From positions 8,997,682 through 9,061,681 of the forward strand of contig NC_134288.1 in the NCBI RefSeq assembly GCF_949628215.1: 64,000 nucleotides of DNA. Reading direction: 5' to 3'. Positions 1 to 12,700 of this stretch are shown piece after piece. A model generated the notes under the pieces. The model had not been told where the DNA came from and did no database searches. It saw only the letters and a list, made by a program, of their open reading frames with translations. The DNA comes from Phalacrocorax aristotelis. Lineage: Eukaryota > Chordata > Aves > Suliformes > Phalacrocoracidae. The translations under genes and the position numbers were made by a program. The number at the start of each line of letters is the position of its first letter. Position 1 is the stretch's first letter.

Positions 1-541
1 AACTGCAACATGGAACCTACAGTGTCTTTGGTCACAGCAAGCTCCTTTTTTAATCATATGCCAGTAATGAATGAATTCAGGTATTCTGCTGTCATTAACT
101 AGTGAATTTAATGGATCCCTTGAATGTTCCTGGCTATTGAATATTTGTGGGTATTGGGATCCAGCACCTTAAATTCTCTCAAATTTGCAAAAATTTGTTG
201 AGTAGATGACCTGTGGTTGATGTTAGAGGCCAGAGGCCTTGAAACAGTAGTTTCTGAGGTGCTGGTTCTCTTCTTCCACAGGTGCTCTGCACTTCTAGTG
301 ATGGTCCATTAAGGAGCTTTCTGGGTCTTGTTTGGCTATGATAAATATTGGGATTAAGAAGCTTCTCTAGGCTCCTTCTTCAACAAATATATTTTTTTTT
401 TGGCAATTCTTGCTATAGTGGGATAGGAGGGAGGATTCAGCTGCTGAGAAGGGTTGCTTTGGCACCTCAGGTAAGAGATCTAGGGGTAGCAGTACTCGTG
501 TCATTAGCAGTCTAATGGAATTTCCCTGGTGTTTTCCTCAG
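1..541 (+). other. NCOA5: NCOA5 intron (3' part) upstream of first visible exon
   Basis: AT-rich intronic sequence ending in a pyrimidine-rich acceptor, AG at 540-541. The first NCOA5 coding exon, which should carry the start codon, lies upstream of the window. I see no coding segment, RNA gene or repeat here. Confidence 0.7.
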
Positions 542-3500
542 AGAGCCATATGCCTACGGGGATGGCCGAGATGCCAGACGCGACCGCTCCCCTCTTCGGG
601 GGAGCCCACGGAGAGACCCCAGAGATGGCAGGGATGGTAGAAACGGGCGAGATTCCAGAGACACTCGAGACATTCGAGCTAGAGACATGCGTGATGCCAG
701 AGACCACAGGGACCCACGGGACCTGCGAGACCCACGGGATATCAGGGATCCAAGAGACTTGCGGGACCCTCGTGATGTTAGAGATCTTCGTGACCCACGG
801 GAGCCACTGTATGATCGATACAGGGATCCACGGGATATGAGGAATCCACGAGATGTGAGGGATCCACGGGATATGAGGGATCCACGGGATATGAGAGACC
901 CTCGGGACCCTTTGTACAGGTAATTTCCACGGGATCGTATTTGCCAACACGTTTTTATGGTGATCCTGCCTCAATGGCTGCACTAGTTTGAGTGGTGTCA
1001 GGCATTTAAGATCAGGGAATTGCTTTGGCTGGGGACAGTTGGGTGCCTGCTTTGTGTCTTGCGAGGAGCAGGTGGGTACTTCAGAAATTAAACTTGAGGA
1101 AGGTCTGTGTGTGCTGTATTGGCAAAAGTTACTGCCTCAGACTGTGTGGAGCATGGAAATCCTTGGTTCTTTAAATGTTGCAGACGAGATGAAGCTTATG
1201 ACCGTTACCTTCGCCTTGAAGACTACTATCGGCGGAAGGATGACTCTTACTACGACCGTTACAAAGAGCATTTTGATAGAGCACCAGTGAATTCAGAAGG
1301 TGAGTACCTTTAACATTATAGTGGGCAGACTGATGTTCTCCCTCTGGGAGGATGCAGGAGATGCCTGCAGTGCCAAGTGCGTTGCGTTCTGTGACGCTCC
1401 AAGCAGCTCCAAAAGGCATTGTTCTGTCCCTGTGGCTCGCTTTCAGACCGTCTGAAGCGTGAGGAGCGGCGCCGAGAGGAGCTGTACCGTCAGTACTATG
1501 AGGAAATCAAGAGGCGATTTGATGCAGAGAGACCTGTGGATTGTTCTGTGATAGTGGTGAATAAACAGACAAAGTAAGAAAATAGTTATGACCCATTTTA
1601 TGTTTGCATGGTAGAAGAACATGGAATTAAACTTAGTCCTGCCTTGAGACTGTTTGTCTTACAGGTTGCTTTTGAGGAGTGTGGCTTTAGAGCCCTCAGA
1701 AAGCTACAGCTCTTGCTGCTGTTCTGAGAAGATATGTTGATGAGACGGAGAAATGTTGTATCTTGTGCTTTACTTTTATTTCCTTCTTGTCACCTATCAC
1801 TATACCTTCTCCTGATACTTTTCTACCTACTTTTCATATCAGCCTACTGTCGCGACAGGTTATAGTGGCCTGTACTTGTTATTCATGGGTTGAATGATGT
1901 GGAACTTATTAATATACGCCAACCAGCAGATAGTACAGAGCAGTTGTCAGGGTGGAGTTGCGGGGGTGTTCGTTTCAGAGCTCCTCTCAGATCAGTGATT
2001 AGGTTAGACACCAGTCAATACTGTTAATCCAATGTGCAAGAAGCATAAAATCACTGCTGGAAGTAGTCATGAACGATATCAAGAGCATGTGTAAGTAGTA
2101 ACCAGGGTGATCTCATGCAGCAGTGCGAACACTTACTGGGGTTTCCCCACACAAACACAGTGTGTCTTTTTATTGTGCTAAATGCAAGATTGTTTATCTA
2201 GAAGCAAAATTCAGGCCATCCTTGTAGAAAGGTGTGCTTTCTCTTGGAATATAAGGACTTAAAACAATTTTAGGAGTCAAAGGGACTTGTATCAAAAATG
2301 TTAGTATATCCTTAGTTTGGAGAGCAGGCACTGTGTTGGGAAGAGAGGGGTACACCTATGCCTGGTACAGTGGGAGGAGGGCTGTAATGATGGCACCAGT
2401 CTGATGTCTTTATCTCTACAAATAAATATATTAAAGAACAGCAAAGATGTAAATAAATCATAGATCTGGGTTAGGCTCTGAGGAAAATGTCTGCCAAGGG
2501 GAAATTTAAAGCTCTGTCTCCTCAGCCCTTCAGAAAAAAACATCATGAGTTGGTTTTATTTAACTTTGCTGTGTCTGTGAGGCAGGAAGAGAGAGCTGTG
2601 CTTGCCTGATCTGGTGGTAGAAGACAGAACAGGAAATCGGAACAAAGGAAGCAGTGAAACTAGAAGTATACTTCTGTGGTTTGCTTTTAATGGGGTTGAT
2701 TACCTATTGGAACAAATCTTGAAATTTTACATTCTTTATCTCTTGGTGGCTAAAAGTCTTGGAAGGTATTTTAATAGACCACAAGTTATTGTACTCGATA
2801 CAGGGAGAATTTTTTGTGCAAGAGGGTCAGCTTAATATCCTAAAGATCTTTTTGGTCTGTAACATCTACAAACCTTAAGAGCTGGAGTATGTTAACAAGT
2901 CTTGGGTGTTGAAGCATTAATGTCACCTACTATAGACCTGTTGAAAGATGACTCCCAAATAACTTAGATACACAGTTGGTGTGACTTAGAAATCCTTAAA
3001 AAGACAGTTGGTGGGGGGAACAGTTTTAGTCACCGTTATAATGTTTGCATCCAAAGATGATAAACTGAACCTCTTTCAAAAGATGTTGGTGCACGCAGAC
3101 TAAATTTCTCAGAATGCACATGCAGTCAGTATTGCAGTTTTGGTACTTAGTATAGTAAGCTTAGAGAAAGGCTTGAAAACTTTAAGCTCAGCTGTATGAG
3201 CCATGGTTTGTTGTTTGGAATGGGAAGTTTGTAGGCTAGTGGACACAGGAACAGTGGCTCCAAGTGAATGTTTATGGATGGGTAGCTATCCTCTGAAAAT
3301 TAATCTTCTAAGTCCAGAAGTTGGTCTGTGCTACAGTGAGTTAGGATAAGGCGCATTTGAAAGGTTAAGATACTGAATGTAGCACAAGTAGCTGACTTCT
3401 GTAGGTTAGCTGCTCTGCTGTGTACTCCTGAGATCTCTGCAGGCATAAATTACCTCACATAATGAATCCAGTTTAAACACATTTATACATAAGCAAATTT

Positions 3501-6500
3501 ATAATAGTGTCAATCCCTTTGCAAACACTCTGTTTCCCAGCTAAGCTGAGGCTTGGTTTGTAATCTATTTCAGTTAAACTGAAATGACTGATCAGATCAA
3601 AATAAAGGTAGGTTATGGGCTTTTATGTTATTGTAATGAGATTGATTTAATACTGTCCTGTCAAACATTATGAAGTTTGGCAAGCCATCAAAAAAGTGAA
3701 TCTGAGATGATGGAGAGGGTGGATGTGCCCGGATTTCTCTTTCTGTATGTGACTGACTTGTTAAACTCTGCTGGCTTTGCTTTGTGGTAGGGAGTACGCG
3801 GAGTCAGTGGGGCGGAAGGTGCGGGATCTGGGCATGGTAGTGGACCTGATCTTCCTCAACACAGAGATGTCACTGACGCAAGCCCTGGACGATGTGAGCA
3901 GAGGAGGGTCTCCTTTTGCCATTGTCATCACCCAGCAGCATCAAGTTCACCGCTCTTGCACTGTTAACATCATGTTTGGCACCCCACAAGGTACTGAGGT
4001 CTCAGTAGGCTGTTTAGCTCTGTGGTCGCTGAACAGCTCTAAATGCTGCTTTAGAACACTTTCAAGCAGAATCATGCAGGACAAAGCTCAATCTTGCTGT
4101 GACATAAGTAGTTATTAAGGCTTGACACCATGTCATAAATGTAAATGTCATTATTTACAAGTTTCCATAATACTTTATTTGTCCCATGTCAAAAGGACTG
4201 TCTAATTTCTGCCAAGAGGGAATCTTAGCTGCATTCTTAGCACCTAACATCACCAGCCTTTGCATCTTAGGGCAAGTCATGAACCCCGGCTCTAGAAATG
4301 ACTGCATTGCATTGGTAGATTTCTGAGTAATACCAGTCCAACCTCAGTTTATCACTTGTTGCTCTCAAAGAGAGCCTGTTTGGAATGTGATGAATTACAG
4401 AACAGATTTTAAAACCAAATGTGAATTAAGGAGAACGGAATAAGGATAGCGTATTCGGTCAAGGTAAAGATCTGATCGTGAAACTGGGAAGATACACATA
4501 CAAAGTGATTTGGTGTACGTGCACCACTTTCATGGAGCTAAAATGGCATTTTAGCACCATTTACACTCATCGCATCACTTTCCATCTCAGGGTGTGACTT
4601 AGTTGTTGCGAGTGTGAGGGTGGGTGTAGGTATTAAAAAAAAGTCTTGTCAGAATGTGATTCTGGAAAGCTGCCTTTTGCTCTGATCAGGTTCTCTCTCC
4701 CTTATTGTGTTCTCAAGTGATGTTTTGTGAGGTTCGTCTGGGAGAGTAAGCTTCTGAATGCACAGTCACTGGTTTTTGTGTGCTTACTGACTGAAGAAGC
4801 CCGGTTTCTTTTAACATTGGATGCAGATGTGAGGGGAGGGTTCTCTCATTTCCTGCACAAATACAGCTCATGGAGAATTTCACTGGGCTTTCCACTGCCC
4901 TTGGTTTTAACTCCAGCTCCTTTGGTTTAACACCCGTCCTCCCAGCAAAGCTTCTCTTCTTCTTTACTGGATCTAACGGTGTATCAAATCTGATAAGAAC
5001 CTCAGTCATTTGCTCATATCCACAGCTCTTTCTAGAGAGTAAATATGCTCACTTGAACGGCCGCAGCCACCTTTCCATTCACATTAGTTTCATGGAACTC
5101 TTTCATAACTTGTGCACAGCGTAATGTTAAAATGAACCCCAGTTTTCTGTTCTGAGGAAAAGGGTGGTAGGATTTGATGATTTGCAGGTGATCAGAAGGT
5201 AAAGGCCTTCCCTTCACCCTTGGGTCTCCCTGCTTAAATCTGTCTCCAGGGAAGTATTTGCATGTGTGCGTTGTGAGGTGGAAATAATGACCTCAAAAAC
5301 TTTAAAAGGCAAGTGCAAAAATTGGAATTGACCATTATTCATTGTATTACAGAAGAACTTGATTGCTGCTTATTGCGCCAAATCAGTAAACATGAGCAGC
5401 AAAGTGACATTGAATCAGTGCTGCTTCCCTCCCCATCTCCTGCAGGCGCACGTGCTGTATTAAGGCATTGGCAACACAGAACCAAAAAGCATTCCCATCG
5501 CTGACCTGCTCTGGGAAGCTTTAGCAGCCTTCAGAGGGCAAGTTCTGGATCTGTCCATGACTTTAGCAGTAGAATGGCTGGAACTGTCTCCTCTTGGAGC
5601 ACAGAGAATTTATGTGAGAGGTAGAGGGAGCTGCTTTCCCTTTTAATCGGGTGAGAGGCAAGAAAGACATTTCTTGGGCTGATACGATATCTTCTCAGAG
5701 CCTTCAGCTGTGGAAGTAAAGGATGGCCTTGCTGGGTGATAGCCTTGAGCCTTTTGTTGGGTTAGGAAATTGAGTGTTACTGCGTGCCTGGGAAGCTTCC
5801 CAAGTCTACGCTTGCAATCCCAAAGTAGCGCCTGCCTGCTGAATGAGATGTGCTGGTGTGTGTGAGGCAAGGCACCTCCTGTTAACATCACTTTGGTTTA
5901 CTTAAGACATCTATTTCCCTTGTGCAGAACACCGCAACATGCCCCAGGCTGATGCCATGGTGCTGGTGGCAAGGAATTACGAGCGCTACAAAACAGAGTC
6001 ACGGGAGAAGGAACGCGAGGAGATTGCCCGGCAGGCTGCCAAGATGGCAGATGAAGCAGTTCTGCAGGAGCGGGAGCGCCCACCCCCCATGGAGGAGGGT
6101 GTCAGAGGAGGTCACCCTCCAGGGATTCAGACTCTCTTGAACCTGCTGGCAGACAATCGCTATCTAACTGCTGAGGAGACTGATAAAGTAATTAATTACT
6201 TGAGAGACCGGAAGGAACGGTTACTGAGGGGAAGCACTGATTCTCTCCAGGGTAAGTTTCTCAGCCCCAGACAAGGCTATTAATGGTATAGTTTGTGGAC
6301 CCTTTGGGCTGGGACCCGAAAACAGTCCTGGTACTGCAGAGGAGTCTTAGTGTTGTAACTTCCTCACACACTGCCTCATTTTATTGAGGTGGATGTGTCC
6401 TTGGGAGTCCTGAGACAATTCAGATCTTTCATGTGAAAGACCTTTTCTATTGGATTCTCTCAGGGAAACCACGGGACTGTCATAACTGGCTTGGCCGCTA

Positions 6501-7333
6501 CACAAAGGGCAACAGTTGTGCTGAATGGCTTGGATTCCCCAAGCTGTGCAGCTCTCCTGTTCAGAGGGTGGCTATTCATAGATGCTTGTGTCTTTGGTAG
6601 CTGTTTCGCTGGTTTTCTTTAGGTGCCCCTTCAAGGGCATTTGCAAGAGTTTTAACCCTTGTTTCTTTCTTTCCCAGCATCCATGTCAAGACAGTCTTTG
6701 GGGGCACCTTCAGGATCGTCTCTGGGTAGTCAGTCCAGCCTTCCAAGCTCTCAGTCTCATCAGGGTTCACAGCCTCTGGTCTCTGCTCCTTCTGTTCCAG
6801 TGTCCTCTTCTAACCCTCAGCAGGAGCTTCAAGCAAAAATCCTCAGTCTCTTCAACAGTGGGGCGGCGGCAGCAGCAGCTGCTGTAGCAAACAGCAGTTC
6901 TGCAGCCTCTGCAGGCACTTCAGGTGGCACTCCGAACCAGAACTTTGCTAACATGGCCAGCGGTCAGGCCCGGTCAGCACAAATGAGTGCTGGAAATTTA
7001 AACCAGGCTCAGCAGAGATTGCAGACTCCAAGCACACAGCTTCCTGCTCTCCAAGGCCCTTCAAGAAATGCAGGTCCAAGACCTGGAGCTCCTCCACAAG
7101 CTCAGCCGCTCTATGGTCAGCACCAAAATCGCCTCCCTGCACCTGGCAATGTACCTGCTCAAAGGCCAGTATCTTCTGGTATCAACTTTGACAACCCTAG
7201 TGTACAGAAAGCCTTGGACACCCTTATCCAGAGCGGTCCTGCACTCTCCCACCTAGTGAGCCAAACCGTGGCTCAGGGGAGAGCAGGGTCCTCAGCCCAG
7301 CAACCTATGGGTTCCTTCCAGCGACACTATTAA
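542..7333 (+). CDS. NCOA5: NCOA5 (nuclear receptor coactivator 5), 3' six coding exons, 5'-partial
   Basis: Coding exons: 542-919, 1184-1299, 1447-1573, 3791-3990, 5928-6251, 6678-7333 (stop TAA 7331-7333). All have GT-AG borders, and phases join into 599 codons plus stop with no break. In order the protein shows: an Arg-Asp (RDPRD) repeat region in the first exon; a basic linker with DRYLRLEDYYRRKDDSY; a KREERRREELY helix; an anticodon-binding-like domain from VVNKQTKEYAESVGRKV to MVLVARNYERYK; an LLNLL (LXXLL) motif near 6133; and a Ser/Gln/Pro-rich tail ending QRHY. The family is a nuclear coactivator/corepressor that binds oestrogen receptors and Rev-Erb proteins without needing the AF2 helix. 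Only the short N-terminal exon is missing (inference from the mammalian gene). It converges on SLC12A5. Identity is by recognition of the protein sequence. Confidence 0.96.
824..895 (+). repeat. NCOA5: Four tandem 18-bp units coding RDPRDM-type repeats in NCOA5
   Basis: Units lie at 824-841, 842-859, 860-877 and 878-895. Units 1, 3 and 4 are identical (GGATCCACGGGATATGAG); unit 2 differs at three positions. Each unit encodes six residues of the Arg-Asp repeat region. Weaker copies of the same pattern extend upstream to about 600. Confidence 0.9.
1574..3790 (+). other. NCOA5: NCOA5 intron, no other feature seen
   Basis: A 2.2-kb AT-rich intron between the exon ending NKQTK and the exon starting with EYAESVGRKV. 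Donor GTAAG at 1574, acceptor AG at 3789-3790. No recognisable mobile element or RNA gene. Confidence 0.75.
3991..5927 (+). other. NCOA5: NCOA5 intron, no other feature seen
   Basis: A 1.9-kb intron with donor GTACTG at 3991 and acceptor AG at 5926-5927. I see nothing coding or repetitive in it. Confidence 0.75.
6252..6677 (+). other. NCOA5: NCOA5 last intron
   Basis: A 426-bp intron with donor GTAAG at 6252 and a strong polypyrimidine acceptor ending TTTCCCAG at 6677. It separates the LXXLL-containing exon from the terminal exon. Nothing else is seen. Confidence 0.8.
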
Positions 7334-8657
7334 AGCTGAGCTGTCAGGCCCTTTCCCCTTCCCTTTGCCATTCCATACTTGTAGCCGTTTAAAGTGTCTC
7401 CTGTCCTTGACATGGGACAAATGCCCCTGGATATGCATGTCCTCTCCACTTTGGCGAGAGTGTACCCCCAGTGGCATTGCTGCTGACTGTTGCTAGCGCT
7501 ACCTTTCCTCACCTTGGTCTGGTTAGCAGTTTTGGGAGAAGAATGCTTTATTTTCTCAGCGGCACAATGTGTTAAGAGCCGCTTTGGATAATCGGTTGTT
7601 TTGTCCAGTCCCAGAAGCTGCTGCAATGACAGTCCTGCATTTTCCTCACTCCCAGTAGCTGGTGTACCTTCACATTGCAGTGCAGTCTGGTCTCGCTAGA
7701 TGGTCTTGGTAGTTTTGCATCAGTGGTTTTGAGGAAATAGGGACTGAACAGAGCGGTACGCTGACTGGGCCTTCTTGGAGACCCACCTTTTTGGAATGGG
7801 CACTATTTTTCTTTGGATTTCTTTTTTTATTTCTTTTTTTTAATGACATATAAGCCAGTTGGAAAGTACAGTGGTAGCGCTAGCAGCTGAAATCATGAAG
7901 CACATGCCTGACCGCTACTTGGTAACCCAGGACCGTGCCATTTGGTCCTTCTGTAGCTGGACTGTCATGTCCTGGCACAGCGAGGGCAGAGGAAGCCTCC
8001 TCACCTCGCCCAGCTCACGGAAACTGGCAGCTTTGGTCTGAGTACTGTGGCAGATCTGAAACACAAGAGCTTCCAGCCAAGGCAGAGATTTCAAATGGTC
8101 TGTCAATTTTCCTACACCAAGTGTTAAGATCAATCTGTTAAATTTGGCCTATAAATTTCCTTTTCTTATAATCTTGTTTTGGGACAGGTGGTTACTGTAG
8201 CCCAACAGCTCAGCCACAGCCACACCGATGTGCTGCTGGCCCTCCCTTGGGAATACCTGCAGCCAGTTAGTAGTGGTGAATGTCTGCTCTCTGAAACTTC
8301 ATCTCACGTTGGTGGGTGTTTTGTCCATCTAAGGTGCAGAGGCAGTGCCAAGATGCAATACCATGATTTTATACATTTTTCTCAACACTTTGGTAGCTGC
8401 AGCGGACAGTTGAGTGGAAAATCGGGCAGTGATTTCACCGTGTTTTTAACCAGTAACTTTGATACCAGAAAACATCCCTTAACTATGTGGTCCTCCCCGT
8501 CACGGCCTTCTTAGAGTCTGTAGGTGTCCTTCAGAGAACCAAAAGAAACTAAGAAAGCAGTGTTCTTGGAGCAGAGGATTTTCTTTGTCCCAGGTGGTTT
8601 GTGTTGTAGCATTTTTTCTTTCCTCTCTGTGCTGTTAACAAGAGGACATTACTTTTT

Positions 8658-8663
8658 AATAAA
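8658..8663 (+). terminator. NCOA5: Candidate proximal polyA signal AATAAA of NCOA5
   Basis: A perfect AATAAA about 1.3 kb after the stop codon. Use would give a shorter 3'UTR than the distal site. Confidence 0.45.
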
Positions 8664-9506
8664 AAGGCAGGAAAAACGTTTTGTTGTTTTTTTGACACTT
8701 GACAGCCCAAGTATTACTGGAATACAATATTCCACTGCGTTTGCCATTACTGTCTTCTTCCAGATGAGTTGTGTCAGACGCTCCCTGGCACGGGATGCTA
8801 AGCAGAAAGCATACGAACCTTACTGTGACCCACTGCGAGAATATTGTAGTCTCAGTTTATAACGCTTTGGTTTTAAAGTACCTCACAGGTACTTATTCTG
8901 GCACAGTGGACTTGGACGATATCGGGCAGAGCAGCCCACATGTCCATTGAGGGACCTGCGTTCTGGAGCAGAGCATGGCAGGGGTTGGTGGGAGAGGTCC
9001 GGAGCGACTCCGGCGGCTGCTGGTGGTGGGAGGGGAGGGTGCACGCTTGGGCCAGCGGTGAGCTGGTCCGGTGTCTGTGCCGCAGCTGCTGTTCATTGTA
9101 TGGCTGCTGCATGAAGCTAGGGCTACAAGTCCCCGTGCATTTAGCACTGGCCTTCCTTGACTTTGTGCTGCCGTCACTACACAACCTAAAATTGGATCAA
9201 CATATGTGTGTCTTCCATCTTTATTCCTTCCAGTCTCTTTTTATCAGATCCCTTTCTCCATCCCTGCAGCCCTGCAGACAGGTAAAGCATCTTTTCTGGG
9301 GTGATGAGAAATTTGATTTAGCTTAAACATGGGAACTGTGGTATGTGGGAGAGGCTGTTCCTCTCCTGATGTTTTGCTTCCTCTGCCATCTGCTGCTCCT
9401 TGTCGGGCCTTGGTCCTTGTTATGGAAATGGTAGCAGCCAAGTGCAAAATAGCTGTGGAGACTCTGGAAGCAAGTGAAAACTCCCTGTGCAAGTAGTGAA
9501 GGGTGT

Positions 9507-9512
9507 AATAAA
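9507..9512 (+). terminator. NCOA5: Candidate distal polyA signal AATAAA of NCOA5
   Basis: A perfect AATAAA followed within 25 bp by a T/GT-rich stretch (TTTATTGCATTTTGTG). This arrangement is typical of a vertebrate cleavage and polyadenylation site. Confidence 0.65.
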
Positions 9513-9530
9513 ATCATTTATTGCATTTTG

Positions 9531-9734
9531 TGCAGACTGGAGTCTAGAAAAATGAATACAGGAAAGCAGTAAAGCATTAACAGGGAGCATTCAACAGCTG
9601 AGGAGCCACTCCTCCATTAATACCTGCACAGAGAACACAGGGTCTGTACTGAGGCGGCCGAATGCACAATACTGAAACACTCACAGAAATTAAATGCAAG
9701 CCTAATACTCTTTTTTTTTTTTTTTTTTTTTTGG
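9531..9734. other. Convergent gap between NCOA5 and SLC12A5 3' ends, with T24 run
   Basis: About 200 bp between the two predicted cleavage sites. A run of about 22-24 T (roughly 9710-9732, + strand) borders the SLC12A5 end; on the - strand this is an A-tract starting about 14 nt after AATAAA. No coding sequence. Confidence 0.6.
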
Positions 9735-12700
9735 TTTGCAACCTGTTTTATTTACAAGGTTTTAAACTTCATTGCATTGCTCTGCACACAGATTCTCTAA
9801 AACACAAAGCATACTGGTCACTACATGTCTATTGAAATATTGCACTCGAATAAAAGTCACTTGAATGGACGCAGAACATCTAGCTACAGTGATTAAAAGA
9901 TTATTGAATGAACTGACTTTGTGATAACATTCATAACAAATATATTGCACATGTAGCACAGAAAGTGTTGTAACCAGCAAATCTCAGACCTTTTGGTCTT
10001 TGCCAGTTTTTAGTCCTGCTACACAGAGGAGGGTCTTGACTCTTGTAGTGCAACTCTTACCCTCGTGCAGTACCTTGTCCTTCCTCTCGTCCAGCCACGG
10101 ACCAACACCGGCCCAGGCTGGACGCTGCCTGTGCCTCCTGTAAGTGCCGTCTTGTGGCTTGTTGCCTGTACCGTGTGGTGGCTGCAGCCGTGTGAGCCGC
10201 CTGCTGCTGCTGCTGCGTGCGGGGGCCTGCGCCTGCCCCCTGACAGCGATAGGACAGCTCAACGCTCGCACAGCAGGAACCAGAGCGTGCACCGTCGCCG
10301 GCCCAGTGCTGTGTGCTGGCCGAACGCAGCTGTGGGTACGCGTGGTCCCCACCTGCTGCGGGCCACGCTGCCGTCCCACCGTCCTGGTGGGTCACGTCTG
10401 CTCAGCGCTGCTCCCGGCAGCAGCCTGCCTCTGAAACTAACCTGGGGGTCAAGACCTTCCTGTCTGGAACAAAAACTGAAATGTGTCTGCACATGTGCCA
10501 AGGAGGAACTTGCATGTCTACCAGAGGAGGACACTGTCTTCACCAAGGTGGAATGGCAGAAGGGTGCTCCATGGGGAAACTGAACACTCACAGAGGCCAA
10601 ACGTGCAGGGCTGGGTTTGTAAACTAACATGCAGTGCTGTCTGCTAAAACTGGCCCTCTCCAGCCAACGGCGAGTGAGAACTCGCTGTGGAAACCAGCAC
10701 CTTTCTTGCCACAGCCAAATTTTGCCTGGCAGGGGTGTTGAGGCAGCCCTGGCTCTGTCTAGAGCTGTGCTCCTGCTCTTGCTGGAGGATGAGGAAGGGG
10801 AAAGCCTTTTTTCAGCAGTAGTGATGGAAAGGGCTGACCTTCCTGCTCCCTGGGGGAGCTGGGACTGCGCCTTTACCATGGGGGGTTGAAGTGGTGCTGA
10901 GGGGGAATGGGATCTGCTGGTGCTGCTGGAGAGGCAATGGAGCAAACCTCTCAGCAGAGAAGCATGCCCTGCCCCGCTGTCTCACCACTGTTCTGCAGAA
11001 AATGTCATTCCCTGGTGCCCTGTACCTGTGGCCGAAGGAAGAGCTCTTTACCCTGATGCTGCCAAGGGTGGATGCTGCCTGCGACCTCAGCAGAGGCCAG
11101 GCACTGGTGGCTGCAGCTGCTGCTGGTGCTGCAGGTAACCTGCCTCTGCACTTGGCCTTCGGTGCTGACCTGCTCCGTGCGCCAGGGCAGGAGGGGACCC
11201 GGCTTGCTGCTGCAGGACAGCAGTTGCAGCTGCAGGCCCAGCGATGCAGCAGGGCAATAGCCAAGCTGTAATTAGAAGGTGACTGTAGGGAGCGGATGGG
11301 ATCTTTTGAAGAGGCAGAGCAGCTGGCAAGCATCCTAGGCCCAACAAGCATGGCATTAGCACATGAGATGAGTGGGCAGGTTGCTGTATGCGCCTCCCCC
11401 ATGGCTGCAGAAGTGCCTCAAATAATTTTGGGAAGCTGGGAACAGCACGTGAGCTTGTGTGTGGTGGTGTAGGGCCAGCTCCAAGGGGCAGAGCAGCTAG
11501 ACACCGGCAAACCCTCATTCCTGTGGGGCTGCCCATCCCTACGTTAAAGGAACTTTTCACTTGCGGACACCTGCCTGGTCTTTCTGCTGAGCCAGTAGCA
11601 GGACCAGAGAGTGGTACCCTGTGCATCTGCACCATTCATCAGCCTGGAGCTCCTGCACGGAAACCAGGTCTCAGCTCACCCTGACGGACACCTCCTGTAA
11701 ACACTGAGCTCGCCATGCCCTTGGGACTAGCTTCCACATCAGAGTCTACAACGCAGGCTGATGCAGCCGTGCAGATAGCTGAGCTACCGCGGCAGAAAGT
11801 CTGGCTGCAGGTGGGGCTGCTGCTGGAGAGAAGGGAGGCACTTTGGGAGTGATGGAAATGTAGGAGCAAGGTATGAGCAGGCACAGATGTGCAGCTGGGG
11901 CTTGGTTTTGGTCTGGGAGTGTGTCCAAGTACTATCTTAAAGCAAAAAATAACCCCAACATCAAAAAAACCCATTTTTTTATCCAAGCAGCCCTAAATAG
12001 CTTTGGCCTGGACCTGGAAGAGTAGAGGAGCTCTGCAGAGGGAGTGGGTCCCGGAGACTTCCAGTGCAGAGGGAGTTTCCTACCCTCAGTGAGGCAGGAG
12101 CCGAGGGCTGCAGCCGCTCTCAGCAGCAGGAAGGACAGCCAGGCAGGGGGCTGGACACTGGGACCAGCCATGCTGGGCAGGAGGCAGCCACTGCCAGGCC
12201 ATCCGTGGGGACACTGGCAGCACCCGCTCCCTCTGCGCCATCCGGGAGGCCGCTGGGGTGCGGGGTGGCACTGGGGAGCAGTCTGGGGGGGCCGAGGAGG
12301 TGAGCACTCCAGCACAGGGGCTCAGCTCTGGCCAGGGGACAAAGCGCTGCCACTTCAGGCCAGGCTGGTGCAAAGCAGCCAGCACTGCCAGGAGAGGGCA
12401 ACTCTTAGCGGGCTGCACTTTGAGTGGAAGCTCAAATCTGCTGTGAAACAAGTTCAGAAAAGTCTGTGACTTCTATTCCCTGAAAACTCTTAAGAAGCTA
12501 AATTGACAAGAGAATGAACCTGCGACGTGGCCCTTTCCCAGGGGCTGCCGGTGGCCGGGGAAGGCTGTAGCCTTCACCACTGCTCCAGAGCACTCGGTGC
12601 GATGGATGGGTGCCCATTTTGTGCAGGAGCAGCCCATCTGGGCTCTCCGTCCCCACAGCCTGGTGCTAGCAGAGCCCTGCATCTCTCAGAATAGATATAG

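Larger units (their letters stand above)
7334..9530 (+). other. NCOA5: NCOA5 3' untranslated region
   Basis: About 2.2 kb follows the NCOA5 stop with no supported coding sequence. It has T-rich runs (for example 7821-7842). Two consensus polyA signals are present, at 8658-8663 and 9507-9512. The second is placed to end the transcript near 9530. The exact end is inferred. Confidence 0.65.

Noticed and set aside
504-983. Long - strand reading frame opposite the NCOA5 Arg-Asp exon
   Set aside because: It is a shadow of the repetitive RD-coding exon; the + strand frame has the splice sites and family similarity.
9849-9854. AATAAA on the + strand as the NCOA5 end
   Set aside because: It lies beyond the better-supported signal at 9507 and inside the block that reads as the SLC12A5 3' end on the other strand.
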